This document shows positions 44,187 to 52,452 of a stretch of 64,000 nucleotides of DNA, piece by piece (the stretch's first letter is position 1; each line of letters starts with the position of its first letter). The position numbers and the translations under genes are program-made. Source of the DNA: Sphaerochaeta sp. Lineage in GTDB: Bacteria > Spirochaetota > Spirochaetia > Sphaerochaetales > Sphaerochaetaceae. The notes below the pieces were generated by a model, which was given only the letters and a program-made list of their open reading frames with translations, searched no databases and had not been told where the DNA came from. The stretch lies in contig JAKVPA010000001.1 in the NCBI GenBank assembly GCA_022482495.1, positions 310,001-374,000 on the forward strand, written 5' to 3'.

Positions 44187-44855
44187 ATGGGAAAAGCGTA
44201 TCGGGATCCAAACGCGTTCGGCATCATCGGTTACGGCAGGTTCGGGGCGACGCTCGCCCAGGAACTTCTGAACGCCGGCAAGGAAGTGATCATCCTGGAC
44301 AACGTGCCGGACAAACTGGAGAAGATCAAACAGCAGGCAAGCCACGTGTATGTGATCACCGAGATCAGCAAGGACGCATTCATTGAGGCTGGTCTGGAAG
44401 GGTGTGGCACGGTGATCGTCTGCATAGGACGGGACGTGGAAGGCAACATCCTTGCCACACTGAACGCCAAGGAACTGGGGGTTCCCCGCGTCATCAGCAA
44501 GGCAAGCAGCGCCGACCATGCACGGGTATTGCGGAAGCTGGGAGCCGAGGTGGTCTTCCCGGAAGAGGATATGGGACGGAGACTTGCCAAAACGCTTTGC
44601 ATGAAGGAAGCATTGGACTGGCTCCCCCTCTGTGATGACTTTTCCATCGTCGAAATCCAGGTCGGACAATCCTTTGATGAAAAAACCGTCCTGGAACTGG
44701 ATCTCCGCAAGAAATGGGGCATCAACATCATCGCGCTGGTCCACCAGGGGAAAGCCACCGGTATGATCAGTCCGGACACGGTGCTTCACGTCGGAGACCA
44801 AATGGTCATCGCAGGCACCAACAAGAGCCTTGCCGTGTTTCAGAAGCGAACGTAA
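44187..44855 (+). CDS. ktrA: Potassium uptake regulatory subunit KtrA
   Basis: Cytoplasmic RCK protein that gates KtrB. 222 residues: one RCK-N domain (AFGIIGYGRFGATLAQELLNAGKEVIILDN, with the Rossmann GxGxxG, then VIVCIGRDVEGNIL and VISKASSADHARVL) and one RCK-C domain (about 140-220). A single RCK unit distinguishes it from the doubled TrkA at 25241. AGGAG lies about 7 nt before the ATG. Cotranscribed with ktrB. Confidence 0.94.
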   Translation: MGKAYRDPNAFGIIGYGRFGATLAQELLNAGKEVIILDNVPDKLEKIKQQASHVYVITEISKDAFIEAGLEGCGTVIVCIGRDVEGNILATLNAKELGVPRVISKASSADHARVLRKLGAEVVFPEEDMGRRLAKTLCMKEALDWLPLCDDFSIVEIQVGQSFDEKTVLELDLRKKWGINIIALVHQGKATGMISPDTVLHVGDQMVIAGTNKSLAVFQKRT

Positions 44856-44858
44856 CGC

Positions 44859-45170
44859 TTAGTTTTCCAGCCAGAGGCATTCCAGCGGCTGCAGGACGAA
44901 TCCTGTACCGGGTTCCACTTTTCTACCGGTGAAACAATCCGTATACGTCCCTACGAAATAGGCGAACCGCACCGGTTCCGGATTGTCAGAAAAGTTGGAG
45001 ATGCACAGAAGCACATTATCCCCTTTCCTCCTGCGGAGCGCGAACACCCTGCCGTTGTGTGCGTCCCAGGTGAAGACCTCCGCCTCCTGGTCAAACACTT
45101 CCAATTGAGAACGTTCATCTCTGAGCGTCTGGAACATGCTCCAGATTTTTCCTCTCTGTGTGGGGATCAT
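44859..45170 (-). pseudogene. C-terminal remnant of a GH13 sucrose/alpha-glucan enzyme
   Basis: Only about 100 codons remain. They match the end of a glycoside hydrolase family 13 protein, probably of the sucrose phosphorylase/amylosucrase kind: TLRDERSQLEVFDQEAEVFTWDAHNG, then VLLCISNFSDNP and DCFTGRKVEPGTGFVLQPLECLWLE. The catalytic barrel is missing and no start signal is visible. It abuts the remains of a LacI regulator, so a sucrose-type locus seems to have been deleted here. Confidence 0.65.
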
Positions 45171-45706
45171 GGCTCGTGGAAACAGGGATAAGGAAAACCC
45201 GTTGCTTCAACAATGTGTCAAAAACCGTGTATGCGGTGCCATCTTTGCTCCAGGCAGTTCTCCACTCTGAAGCTTACGGATCTGGCTATTCCTGTCGTTG
45301 CCGTAAAACACATACAGGAACAGGCATCCGCCCTAGATCCATGAGACAATCTTGTAGGAGAAAAAATTGCGCGGGACTGCTCATTGCAATGGGATGCCGC
45401 CATCTCCTGCATCTTTTCACCTCTCCACAGCCGGTTGGCATTTTCTGCCACAATGACCTTGCGGCAGGCCAGACATTGCAAGTCTGCAGAGCTCGGGGAA
45501 TTGCGGTCCCCGAACAACTGAAGGTGATCGGATTCGATGATATCCCTCTTGCGGCAATGACGAGCCCGTCGCTTTCATCCATCCACCAACCAATTCTGGA
45601 AATGGCAACGTTGGCCGTGGACATCGTCTGTGATCTTGGCGCGGAGAAGGTATGTCCCAGCAACGTCGTTATGCCCGTCTCTGTCGTCCAACGGGAAACG
45701 ACATAG
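45158..45706 (+). pseudogene. Decayed LacI-family regulator
   Basis: The frame is open for 182 codons, but only the last 95 or so are recognisable: PVGIFCHNDLAAGQTLQVCRARGIAVPEQLKVIGFDDIPLAAMTSPSLSSIHQP is the effector-domain end of LacI/GalR proteins. The DNA-binding headpiece and the first lobe are absent or scrambled; the sequence before residue 75 has no family features. Probably regulated the vanished GH13 locus. Confidence 0.7.
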
Positions 45707-45769
45707 AAACAACAAAAGAGATGTCAGTCTCTCCCATTGTTTTCTGCTATGATGGCAATGGAGGCTTCT

Positions 45770-46891
45770 ATGAAAAAACATCTTCGCTTCATCGGTGTCG
45801 CGCTCTTCATGGCGATGCTGGTTCTCTCCGGATGCCAAAGCACCAAAGCGGTGGCTCCGGTACAGGAAATCCAAACGGAACCGGTGTCCGGTTCGGTGGT
45901 CTCTCTGGACAAGTATGGCAACGCCACCCTCTCCGTAACCCCTGCTGATTTCACCGACAAGGGATACGCCGTCGGCGATCTCTTCTCCGTCTCCGTCGGA
46001 GACTTTTCGTTTGACGCCCCGCTGGTGACCAACTACAGCGATGTGGACAACGGCTCGTTCCTGATCAGGGAAAAGGCGGGAGACCCCGGAACCGTCAGCC
46101 TTGCCATCAACATGGGCAACTTCAGTAAAACCAGCGGCGCACAGGAAACCTCTCCGGTATCCTTCACGCTGAAGGAAAAGGAAGGATATCTGAAGGAGTA
46201 CCAGATCCGCCAGCTGAAAAAGAGCGAGAACCGTGACGACTACGCCAGTGACGCCGTTTTCTCCAACTTCCGCACGGTAACGGTGGGAAAGATCGCCCCG
46301 GGAACGCTGTACCGTTCCTGCAACCCTGTGCTGGGTGATGCGCGCGCCCCCTACGCGGCGGAGCTAGCCCAACAGGCGGGCGTGAAGACGATCATCAACC
46401 TGGCGGACAGCACGGAAACCCTGAAAGAACATATCGCCGATTCCCCGTACTACCAACAGCTGTACAACCAGGGTGCCGTAATCGTCCTGGACATGGGAGT
46501 TTCGTTCACCGATCCCGATTTCATCGCCAAACTGCATGACGGCCTGGTGTTCATGGCGAACCACGGTGGTCCGTACCTGGTCCACTGCAACGAAGGCAAG
46601 GACCGGGCGGGCTTTGTCTCCGCCTTGCTGGAAGCGGCCAACGGAGCAACGCTGGAAGAGATCACCCAGGACTACATGGTGAGCTTTGAGAACTACTATG
46701 GCGTCCAACCGGGAACCGAGCAGTATGAGCTGATCGGCAAGACAATCACCGACATGTTCACCCAGCTGAACGGTGGCAAACCGGTCACCGACAAGACCAT
46801 CGCCAAGGTGGCCAACACCTATCTGAAAGACACGGTCGGCCTTGACCAGGCGACGATCAACCAGCTGAACGCCCATCTGCAGGGCAAGTAA
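45770..46891 (+). CDS. Lipoprotein with tyrosine/dual-specificity phosphatase domain
   Basis: 373 residues. A lipoprotein signal peptide (MKKHLRFIGVALFMAMLVLSGC, lipobox LSGC) places it outside the inner membrane. The N-terminal part (about 38-135) resembles the C-terminal barrel of SAM hydroxide adenosyltransferases (VVSLDKYGNATLSV, LAINMGNFSKTSG); this is a weak inference. The C-terminal domain has the phosphatase loop HCNEGKDRAG (CX5R, near 273), fed by TLYRSCNPVLGDARAPYAAELAQQAGVKTIINL, as in the Y_phosphatase3 group. GGAGG lies 6 nt before ATG 45770. Monocistronic. Substrate could be phosphoprotein, phospholipid or inositol phosphate. Confidence 0.85.
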   Translation: MKKHLRFIGVALFMAMLVLSGCQSTKAVAPVQEIQTEPVSGSVVSLDKYGNATLSVTPADFTDKGYAVGDLFSVSVGDFSFDAPLVTNYSDVDNGSFLIREKAGDPGTVSLAINMGNFSKTSGAQETSPVSFTLKEKEGYLKEYQIRQLKKSENRDDYASDAVFSNFRTVTVGKIAPGTLYRSCNPVLGDARAPYAAELAQQAGVKTIINLADSTETLKEHIADSPYYQQLYNQGAVIVLDMGVSFTDPDFIAKLHDGLVFMANHGGPYLVHCNEGKDRAGFVSALLEAANGATLEEITQDYMVSFENYYGVQPGTEQYELIGKTITDMFTQLNGGKPVTDKTIAKVANTYLKDTVGLDQATINQLNAHLQGK

Positions 46892-46898
46892 CCAGCTT

Positions 46899-46935
46899 CT
46901 CCGGACTGGGAAAACCTGTCCGGAGTCATTTTCCC
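46899..46935 (+). terminator. Terminator after the phosphatase lipoprotein gene
   Basis: Perfect 8-bp stem CTCCGGAC / GTCCGGAG with an 11-nt loop, then TCATTTTCCC. The T-run is interrupted, so moderate strength. Confidence 0.65.
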
Positions 46936-47076
46936 TTCCCGATCCCGGTATATTTCTTCTTGTTCCGAAACAGTCACTCCGTCTCTGTTTTTGTGGGGAA
47001 AATGGCTTCAGGAAGGTGCGCAATGCTGTTCTTTTTCCTCAATTCTCGCTAGGATAATGCATTCTGCGAGGACATT

Positions 47077-47670
47077 ATGGCGGATATCACACGACAAGAC
47101 AGAAAGTTCTGGTTCAAAAATCTCAAGGCGTATGAGCGCAGCGTAGAAAAGATTTTCCAGTACCAGGAATACGACGACCAAGGAAGGATCGTCATCAGCG
47201 TCAAGCCAGAAACGCTGTTTGAGAAGCTTAATGGCAACCCCCGTGCCGAATTGGACAGGGATCTCTTTTCCTACATCAGTGAGCGGGCGTTCCTCATCCC
47301 GCTCCGTTACAGTCTGGTCGTCCGGTTCATCGGAACCTACAGTCAGGAGGAACAGGCGACGATCCGCACCCTGTTCAAGCATCACTATGACGAACAGCTG
47401 ATGGAAAAGGCGGACGAGCTGAACATCAACGCAGGCAAAGCAGGTATGCTGGCCATCATCGGTGCGGTGCTGCTGTTGATCTCCTATGGTGTTCTGCATC
47501 TTACGACCAACAGTCTGGTGACCCAGGTGCTCTCCATCGCCTCATCCTTCGCCATGTGGGAATGCGTCGACACGTTCTTCCTGGCCAGGCGAAGCATTCG
47601 GGACGACATGATGAACATCATCCAGCTGGCATTCAGCGATGTGCAGTTTCCCGGGGAGAAATCCGTATAA
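47077..47670 (+). CDS. Membrane protein of unknown function
   Basis: 197 residues. The soluble N-terminal part (1-120) is charged and helical (MADITRQDRKFWFKNLKAYERSVEKIF). Two hydrophobic segments follow (about 124-145 and 148-168: MLAIIGAVLLLISYGVLHL and SLVTQVLSIASSFAMWECV), then an amphipathic tail with FFLARRSIRDDMMNI. GAGG lies 6 nt before the ATG. Convergent with the LacI gene, only 13 bp apart. I do not recognise a family. Confidence 0.72.
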   Translation: MADITRQDRKFWFKNLKAYERSVEKIFQYQEYDDQGRIVISVKPETLFEKLNGNPRAELDRDLFSYISERAFLIPLRYSLVVRFIGTYSQEEQATIRTLFKHHYDEQLMEKADELNINAGKAGMLAIIGAVLLLISYGVLHLTTNSLVTQVLSIASSFAMWECVDTFFLARRSIRDDMMNIIQLAFSDVQFPGEKSV

Positions 47671-47683
47671 TTTCCCCTGCTTC

Positions 47684-48718
47684 TCAGCGGAAGGCGGTCC
47701 CTTTGATGCTCCGGGTCGTTGACTCCCGGACGATCAACTCGGTTTCCAGGTACATGTTTTTCAGAGGAAGAGAAGCCGAACAAATACGCTCGCACAGAAG
47801 GTCACAGGAAAGAAGCCCCATCTGATACCGGGGCTGACTTACCGTGGTGATGGACGGCGTGCACATCGAGGATATCTCGATGTTGTCGAACCCAACGACG
47901 GCGACATCCTCCGGAACCCGAAGGCCAGCGCGTTTTGTAGCTTTGATCACTGCAGCGGCAAATACATCGCTGGAGGTAAAAAATCCATCCGGGCGATCCC
48001 CACTGTTCAACATCTGATATGCCGCAGATAGCGCCATGTCGTAGTTGATCTCCCCCAATTGAATGATCCATTCCACATCCACCGGGAGCGAGGCGGCAAG
48101 CAACGCCGATCGATACCCATTCAAGCGGTCCCTAGCGTATTTATAGGTAAGCGGTCCATTGATAAAAGCGATTTTCCGCTTTCCCAACGAAATGAGATGA
48201 TCTACCGCAGAGCGTGCTGCAGTCATGTCATCAATGGTCACGAACGGAACATTACAATCTTCCCGGCATTCACAGCACTGCACCACCGGTACGACATGGT
48301 CGATCTTCAGTAACGTCTCCAGAGGAAGCGTATTGGTGAAGATTACCCCAGCCGCTTTGGTCTTGTCCACCAAAGAGAGAAAATCGGCCACATGTTCCGG
48401 ATTATCCAGCGCATTTTCGCTGACCAACAGCGAATATCCGTTCCGCGTCGCCGAATCCTGCGCTCCGTCAATGATCCGGGCGTAAAACGGATTGTTGAAA
48501 CTGGGGATATTCAGAAGCAACAACGCGCTCTTGTGTTCTTTCGCCTTGGACATTCGCGAGACATCGAATCCCATGGAGGCCACCGCGCCGAACACTTTTT
48601 CTCGTGTCGCGTCGGAAACATTGGCCGTATGGTTCAACACTCTGCTGATCGTCGCAGGAGACAGCCCTGTACGTTGGGATATCTCTTCGTAGGTCGGTTT
48701 TTTTCGTGTATCGTTCAT
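47684..48718 (-). CDS. LacI-family transcriptional regulator
   Basis: 344 residues: an N-terminal helix-turn-helix (PTYEEISQRTGLSPATISRVLNHTANVSDATREKV) and a periplasmic-binding-protein-like effector domain with GRKRKIAF-like GKRKIAFINGP near 160, then DGFFTSSDVFAAAVIKATKRAGLRVPEDVAVVGFDNIEISSMCTPSITTV. It diverges from the ribose-type ABC operon starting at 48897 and is its probable repressor. The ATG lies 6 nt behind a perfect TATAAT with no Shine-Dalgarno, so it is read as leaderless. Confidence 0.93.
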   Translation of the reverse strand: MNDTRKKPTYEEISQRTGLSPATISRVLNHTANVSDATREKVFGAVASMGFDVSRMSKAKEHKSALLLLNIPSFNNPFYARIIDGAQDSATRNGYSLLVSENALDNPEHVADFLSLVDKTKAAGVIFTNTLPLETLLKIDHVVPVVQCCECREDCNVPFVTIDDMTAARSAVDHLISLGKRKIAFINGPLTYKYARDRLNGYRSALLAASLPVDVEWIIQLGEINYDMALSAAYQMLNSGDRPDGFFTSSDVFAAAVIKATKRAGLRVPEDVAVVGFDNIEISSMCTPSITTVSQPRYQMGLLSCDLLCERICSASLPLKNMYLETELIVRESTTRSIKGTAFR

Positions 48719-48724
48719 ATTCGT

Positions 48725-48730
48725 ATTATA
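48725..48730 (-). promoter_or_regulatory. -10 element of lacI-type gene, predicted leaderless
   Basis: Perfect TATAAT on the minus strand, ending 6 nt before the ATG at 48718. The -35 region is A/T-rich and unclear. Confidence 0.6.
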
Positions 48731-48822
48731 TGTAAGATTTCATATTATTACAGAAATATTTTCATCTTTATCCGGTATTTTCTGAAATATTCCATTATTT
48801 CTTTCATAAACCCTGATTAAAT

Positions 48823-48860
48823 GAAAATTTTCTTGACAAACAAATACCCCATTGTACGCT
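48823..48860 (+). promoter_or_regulatory. Promoter and operator of the sugar ABC operon
   Basis: Perfect TTGACA (48833-48838), 16 bp, TACGCT (48855-48860). The palindrome GAAAATTTTC (48823-48832) touches the -35, and similar GAAATATTTTC and GAAATATTCC sequences occur upstream, consistent with LacI-type operators. Confidence 0.6.
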
Positions 48861-48896
48861 GAAAACAGCACTGGAGACAGTGAAGGAGGAACAGAT

Positions 48897-49856
48897 ATGA
48901 AAAAGGTACTGGCCATGTTGTTGGTGCTGGCGCTTCTCGGAAGCGGGCTCTTCGCACAAGGGAGCAAAGAATCATCCACCACGTCCTCGGGGACGGGCAA
49001 ATACAAGATCGGCATTCTCGCCCCGGCGGTCACTCACGGTTGGGTGGCGGCAGTCGCGTACAATGCGGAACAACGCAGCAAGGAACTTTCCGACAAAGTA
49101 GTCTACAAACTGTACACCAGTTCCAATGGTGAAGAGATGACCACACAGTTGGATGACCTTCTGCTTTGGGGCGCCCAGGCGATCGTCGCATTCCCCCAGT
49201 GGACTGGTATGGAGGTTCCCATCCAGAAAGCGATTGACAAAGGGGTTGTGGTCGTCAACTTTGACATCGAGATCAATGCCAAGGGCGTGTATCGTGTCAG
49301 CGGTGACAACGAGGATATGGGCATCCAGGGTGCGAAATACATCGTGGACAAAATCGGCAAGACAGGAAACGTTGTGATTCTCGACGTCCCCACCTCCGGT
49401 TCCGTCGCTGCGCTTCGTAAGAAAGGATTCACCGAAACCATTGCGAAACTGGCACCTGAGATGAAACTGCAGACTTATGCGACGCAGTTCACCCGTGAAG
49501 CTGGTCTGAAAGACATGGCGGATATCCTGACGAAGAATCCCAAGATCGACGCAGTCTACTCCATGGATGATGAGACATCCATCGGAGCCATCCAGGCGAT
49601 TCGAGAGGCAGGACGGACGGACATCAAGGTCATCACCGGTGGTGGCGGTTCCCAAGAGTACTTCAAGATGATGCCGGAGAACCCTGACATCTGGATTGAG
49701 AGTGCGCTCTATAGCCCTGCGATGGTCCGTGATGCCGTGGATATCGCCGTGGAGATTCTTGACGGTGGCAAACCGGAAGCGGTGAAGATCATCCCGACGA
49801 CCATCGTCGATCGGTCGAACTACACCGAATTCCTGGATGCGAACAGCCCGTATTAA
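48897..49856 (+). CDS. Ribose-type sugar ABC transporter binding protein
   Basis: Periplasmic binding protein (319 residues) for a sugar or polyol. The signal peptide is MKKVLAMLLVLALLGSGLFAQG with the SKESS tail common in spirochaetes. The family-1 periplasmic-binding fold starts YKIGILAPAVTHGWVAAVAYNAEQ, continues INFD-like VVVNFDIEINAKGVYRVSGDNEDMG and has AVYSMDDETSIGAIQAIREAG. An AGGAGG site lies about 8 nt before ATG 48897. First gene of an apparent seven-gene operon; a hairpin after it may protect its mRNA. Ligand not determinable. Confidence 0.92.
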   Translation: MKKVLAMLLVLALLGSGLFAQGSKESSTTSSGTGKYKIGILAPAVTHGWVAAVAYNAEQRSKELSDKVVYKLYTSSNGEEMTTQLDDLLLWGAQAIVAFPQWTGMEVPIQKAIDKGVVVVNFDIEINAKGVYRVSGDNEDMGIQGAKYIVDKIGKTGNVVILDVPTSGSVAALRKKGFTETIAKLAPEMKLQTYATQFTREAGLKDMADILTKNPKIDAVYSMDDETSIGAIQAIREAGRTDIKVITGGGGSQEYFKMMPENPDIWIESALYSPAMVRDAVDIAVEILDGGKPEAVKIIPTTIVDRSNYTEFLDANSPY

Positions 49857-49871
49857 GCGGGAATAATCATA

Positions 49872-49896
49872 ATGGGGGCTGGACTTCAGCCCCCAT
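49872..49896 (+). other. Intercistronic hairpin between binding protein and ATPase genes
   Basis: Perfect 10-bp stem ATGGGGGCTG / CAGCCCCCAT with a GACTT loop and no T-run after it. Such stems commonly protect the 3' end of the highly expressed binding-protein message. Confidence 0.75.
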
Positions 49897-49909
49897 ATTC
49901 GAGGTACTC

Positions 49910-51409
49910 ATGCGTGTTGACATGCATTCCATTTCCAAATCATTCGGCAGTAACTTGGTATTGCGCCAGGTCGATTTCTCGGTGCAAGGAGGGGAAATCC
50001 ATGCCTTGCTCGGAGAAAACGGTGCCGGAAAATCCACCTTGATGAACATTCTGGGAGGCGTCATTCCTAGGGACAACGGCGAAATTCTTCTGGATGACAA
50101 ACCGGTGGTGTTCACTACCCCAGCGGAGTCATTGCACAGTGGCATCGCATTCATCCACCAGGAACTCAACCTGGTCAATGACCTGACCATTTACGAAAAC
50201 CTGTTTTTGGGAAGGGAGCTGAAGAAACGGGGTTCTCTGCTTGATACCGAAGCGATGATCAAGCAAACGCAGGATGTCTTTGACCAGATGGGACTGCATC
50301 TTGATCCCTGCATGCTGGTCGGTGACCTTGACGCCTCGTACAAACAGATCGTGGAGATCAGCAGGGCAATGATCGAGCACGCCTCGATCATCATCATGGA
50401 CGAACCGACTACCAGTCTGACGGAAACGGAAATCCAACGGGTGTTCGCCTTGATGCGCTCGTTGCAGCAACAGGGTGTGGGAATCGTATTCATCTCCCAC
50501 AAGCTCAGGGAGGTGCTGGAGATATGTTCCCGCTACTCCGTCCTGCGGGACGGTGTCCTGGTGGCCAATGGTCCGGTAACACCGGAACTGACCACCGCAC
50601 AACTCGCCTACCACATGGTCGGGCATACCGTACGTGCCATCAATCTCCAACGGAATGAGCGGCATGAGGAAGTGGCGCTTCGCCTTGACCATCTGACCGA
50701 TGGATTACAATTCAGGGACATCTCCCTTGCTGTGCACCGCGGAGAAATCCTCGGTGTCACCGGATTATTGGGGGACGGACGGAGCGAACTCTTCCAATCG
50801 GTATTCGGGTTCGGAGCCCCCTATCAAGGTCAGGTGACGCTGAAAGGCAAGCCAATCCATTGCCACTCGACATGGGATGCGATCGCACATGGCATCGCCT
50901 ACGTCCCCCGCAACCGTAAGGAAAACGGAATCATCAAGGATCTGGATATTCTGGAAAACGGGTCCATCGTGATTCTGAAACATCTCACTCGTCATGGCTT
51001 GATCAACCAGAAGAAGGAGTTGGACACCTTCTCCGAACTGGTCAAAGAACTGTCCATCAAACTGGGGAGAGTTACCGACTCCATCACCAGTCTGTCGGGG
51101 GGAAACCAGCAGAAGGTGGTGCTGGCGAAATGGCTGGCCAGCAACCCCAGCGTCCTGATTTTGGACAACCCAACCCAGGGTGTGGATGTCGGAGCCAAGG
51201 AAGAAATTTATGACATCATCCTGAAACTTGCCGAGCATGGAGTGGCCGTCATCGTGCTCTCCAGCGAAGCGCAGGAAATCATCAGGGTTTGCAGCCGTGC
51301 GGTGGTGATGTTCCATGGAGCCATCATGGGAGAGGTCACCGGAGAAGCGATGACTGAACACGCCATCATGCGTCTGGCAACCGGAGAGGAACAAGGAGCA
51401 TCATCATGA
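49910..51409 (+). CDS. Ribose-type sugar ABC transporter ATPase (two domains)
   Basis: Energises import of the sugar bound by the upstream binding protein. The 499-residue RbsA/MglA-type protein has two ABC domains. The first has Walker A GENGAGKST near 35 and Walker B IIIMDEPTTSLTE. The second has a degenerate Walker A region (GVTGLLGDGRSELFQ near 285), signature LSGGNQQKV near 395 and LILDNPTQGVDVGAK. This asymmetric motif pattern is normal for the family. GAGG precedes the ATG. The stop overlaps the permease start (ATGA). Confidence 0.94.
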   Translation: MRVDMHSISKSFGSNLVLRQVDFSVQGGEIHALLGENGAGKSTLMNILGGVIPRDNGEILLDDKPVVFTTPAESLHSGIAFIHQELNLVNDLTIYENLFLGRELKKRGSLLDTEAMIKQTQDVFDQMGLHLDPCMLVGDLDASYKQIVEISRAMIEHASIIIMDEPTTSLTETEIQRVFALMRSLQQQGVGIVFISHKLREVLEICSRYSVLRDGVLVANGPVTPELTTAQLAYHMVGHTVRAINLQRNERHEEVALRLDHLTDGLQFRDISLAVHRGEILGVTGLLGDGRSELFQSVFGFGAPYQGQVTLKGKPIHCHSTWDAIAHGIAYVPRNRKENGIIKDLDILENGSIVILKHLTRHGLINQKKELDTFSELVKELSIKLGRVTDSITSLSGGNQQKVVLAKWLASNPSVLILDNPTQGVDVGAKEEIYDIILKLAEHGVAVIVLSSEAQEIIRVCSRAVVMFHGAIMGEVTGEAMTEHAIMRLATGEEQGASS

Positions 51410-52443
51410 GCACACGTGCGGAGAAACAAGGCATCATCACATGGTTTCGGAGAAACTGGGCGGAACATCCGCTGTTCTCCACGGCATTCGCGCTGGTAGT
51501 GATGATCCTTTTCCAGACACTTGCGTTGGGTTTCGACTTCCCCACATTCGGTCGATGGCTGTCCACTTGGTGCCAGAACTGGATCAACATCCTAAGAAAC
51601 AACGCCAACATCGGCGTCATCGCGCTGGGCATGACGTTCGTCATCATCTCCGGCGGCATTGAACTAGCCGTTGGCTCCACGCTGGTCGCCATTGGGGCGG
51701 TCGTCATGGTTGCCATTGACACCAGCGGCAAAGGATGGTTTCTTTCCTGGGGACTTACCGGGGTGCCAGCCTATTTTCTGGCCATAATCCTGGGTCTTGC
51801 CGTCGGTTTCGTACTAGGAGAATTGACCGGACTGTTGATCACCAAAGGAAAAATTCCACCGTTCATCGCCACGTTGGGTACGATGAAGATCTGCCGCTCC
51901 GTCACGCAACAGTTCATGCAGGGATACAATCCGGTTGTGCCCAAAGGATTTCTGAAAATCGCAAGTACGGAAATTGGAGGCCAGATGGTCATGCCGATCA
52001 TCTACTGGCTGATCCTCGCCTGGATCCTAAATCTCGTCGCCAAACATACGGCGTTCGGCAGGCATGTGTATGCCGTCGGATCCAATGAGCGGGCGGCCAA
52101 ACTGTCCGGTATCAACGTCCAACGCGTCAAACGGCTGGTGTACATGTTGATCGGCGTCCTCGTCGCCGTCTCTTCCATCCTGCAGGTCTCACGTATCGGC
52201 GCGATGGACTACGCCAACGCGGGAAGCGGATATGAAATGGATGCCATCGCCGCCGTCATCGTCGGAGGCACCAGCATGTCCGGAGGCCGGGGCACCATCG
52301 GAGGCACGGTCCTTGGCGTGTTGATCATTGCCGTTATGAACAATCTCCTCAACTTGTTGGGAGTCCCCCCATTCCTTCGGGAGGCATTCAAGGGAATCAT
52401 CGTCATCTGCGCCGTGTTGCTGCAGAAAAAAGAGAAAAACTAG
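51406..52443 (+). CDS. Ribose-type sugar ABC transporter permease
   Basis: Inner-membrane channel, 345 residues, BPD_transp_2 family with eight to ten helices. Typical stretches: NIGVIALGMTFVIISGGIELAVGSTLVAIGA near 65, FIATLGTMKICRSVTQQF near 150, YAVGSNERAAKLSGINVQRVKRLVYMLIG near 220, then YEMDAIAAVIVGGTSMSGGRGTIGGTVLGVLII. Coupled to the ATPase gene by a 4-bp overlap. Completes the importer. Confidence 0.94.
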   Translation: MSTRAEKQGIITWFRRNWAEHPLFSTAFALVVMILFQTLALGFDFPTFGRWLSTWCQNWINILRNNANIGVIALGMTFVIISGGIELAVGSTLVAIGAVVMVAIDTSGKGWFLSWGLTGVPAYFLAIILGLAVGFVLGELTGLLITKGKIPPFIATLGTMKICRSVTQQFMQGYNPVVPKGFLKIASTEIGGQMVMPIIYWLILAWILNLVAKHTAFGRHVYAVGSNERAAKLSGINVQRVKRLVYMLIGVLVAVSSILQVSRIGAMDYANAGSGYEMDAIAAVIVGGTSMSGGRGTIGGTVLGVLIIAVMNNLLNLLGVPPFLREAFKGIIVICAVLLQKKEKN

Positions 52444-52452
52444 GAGTCACCT

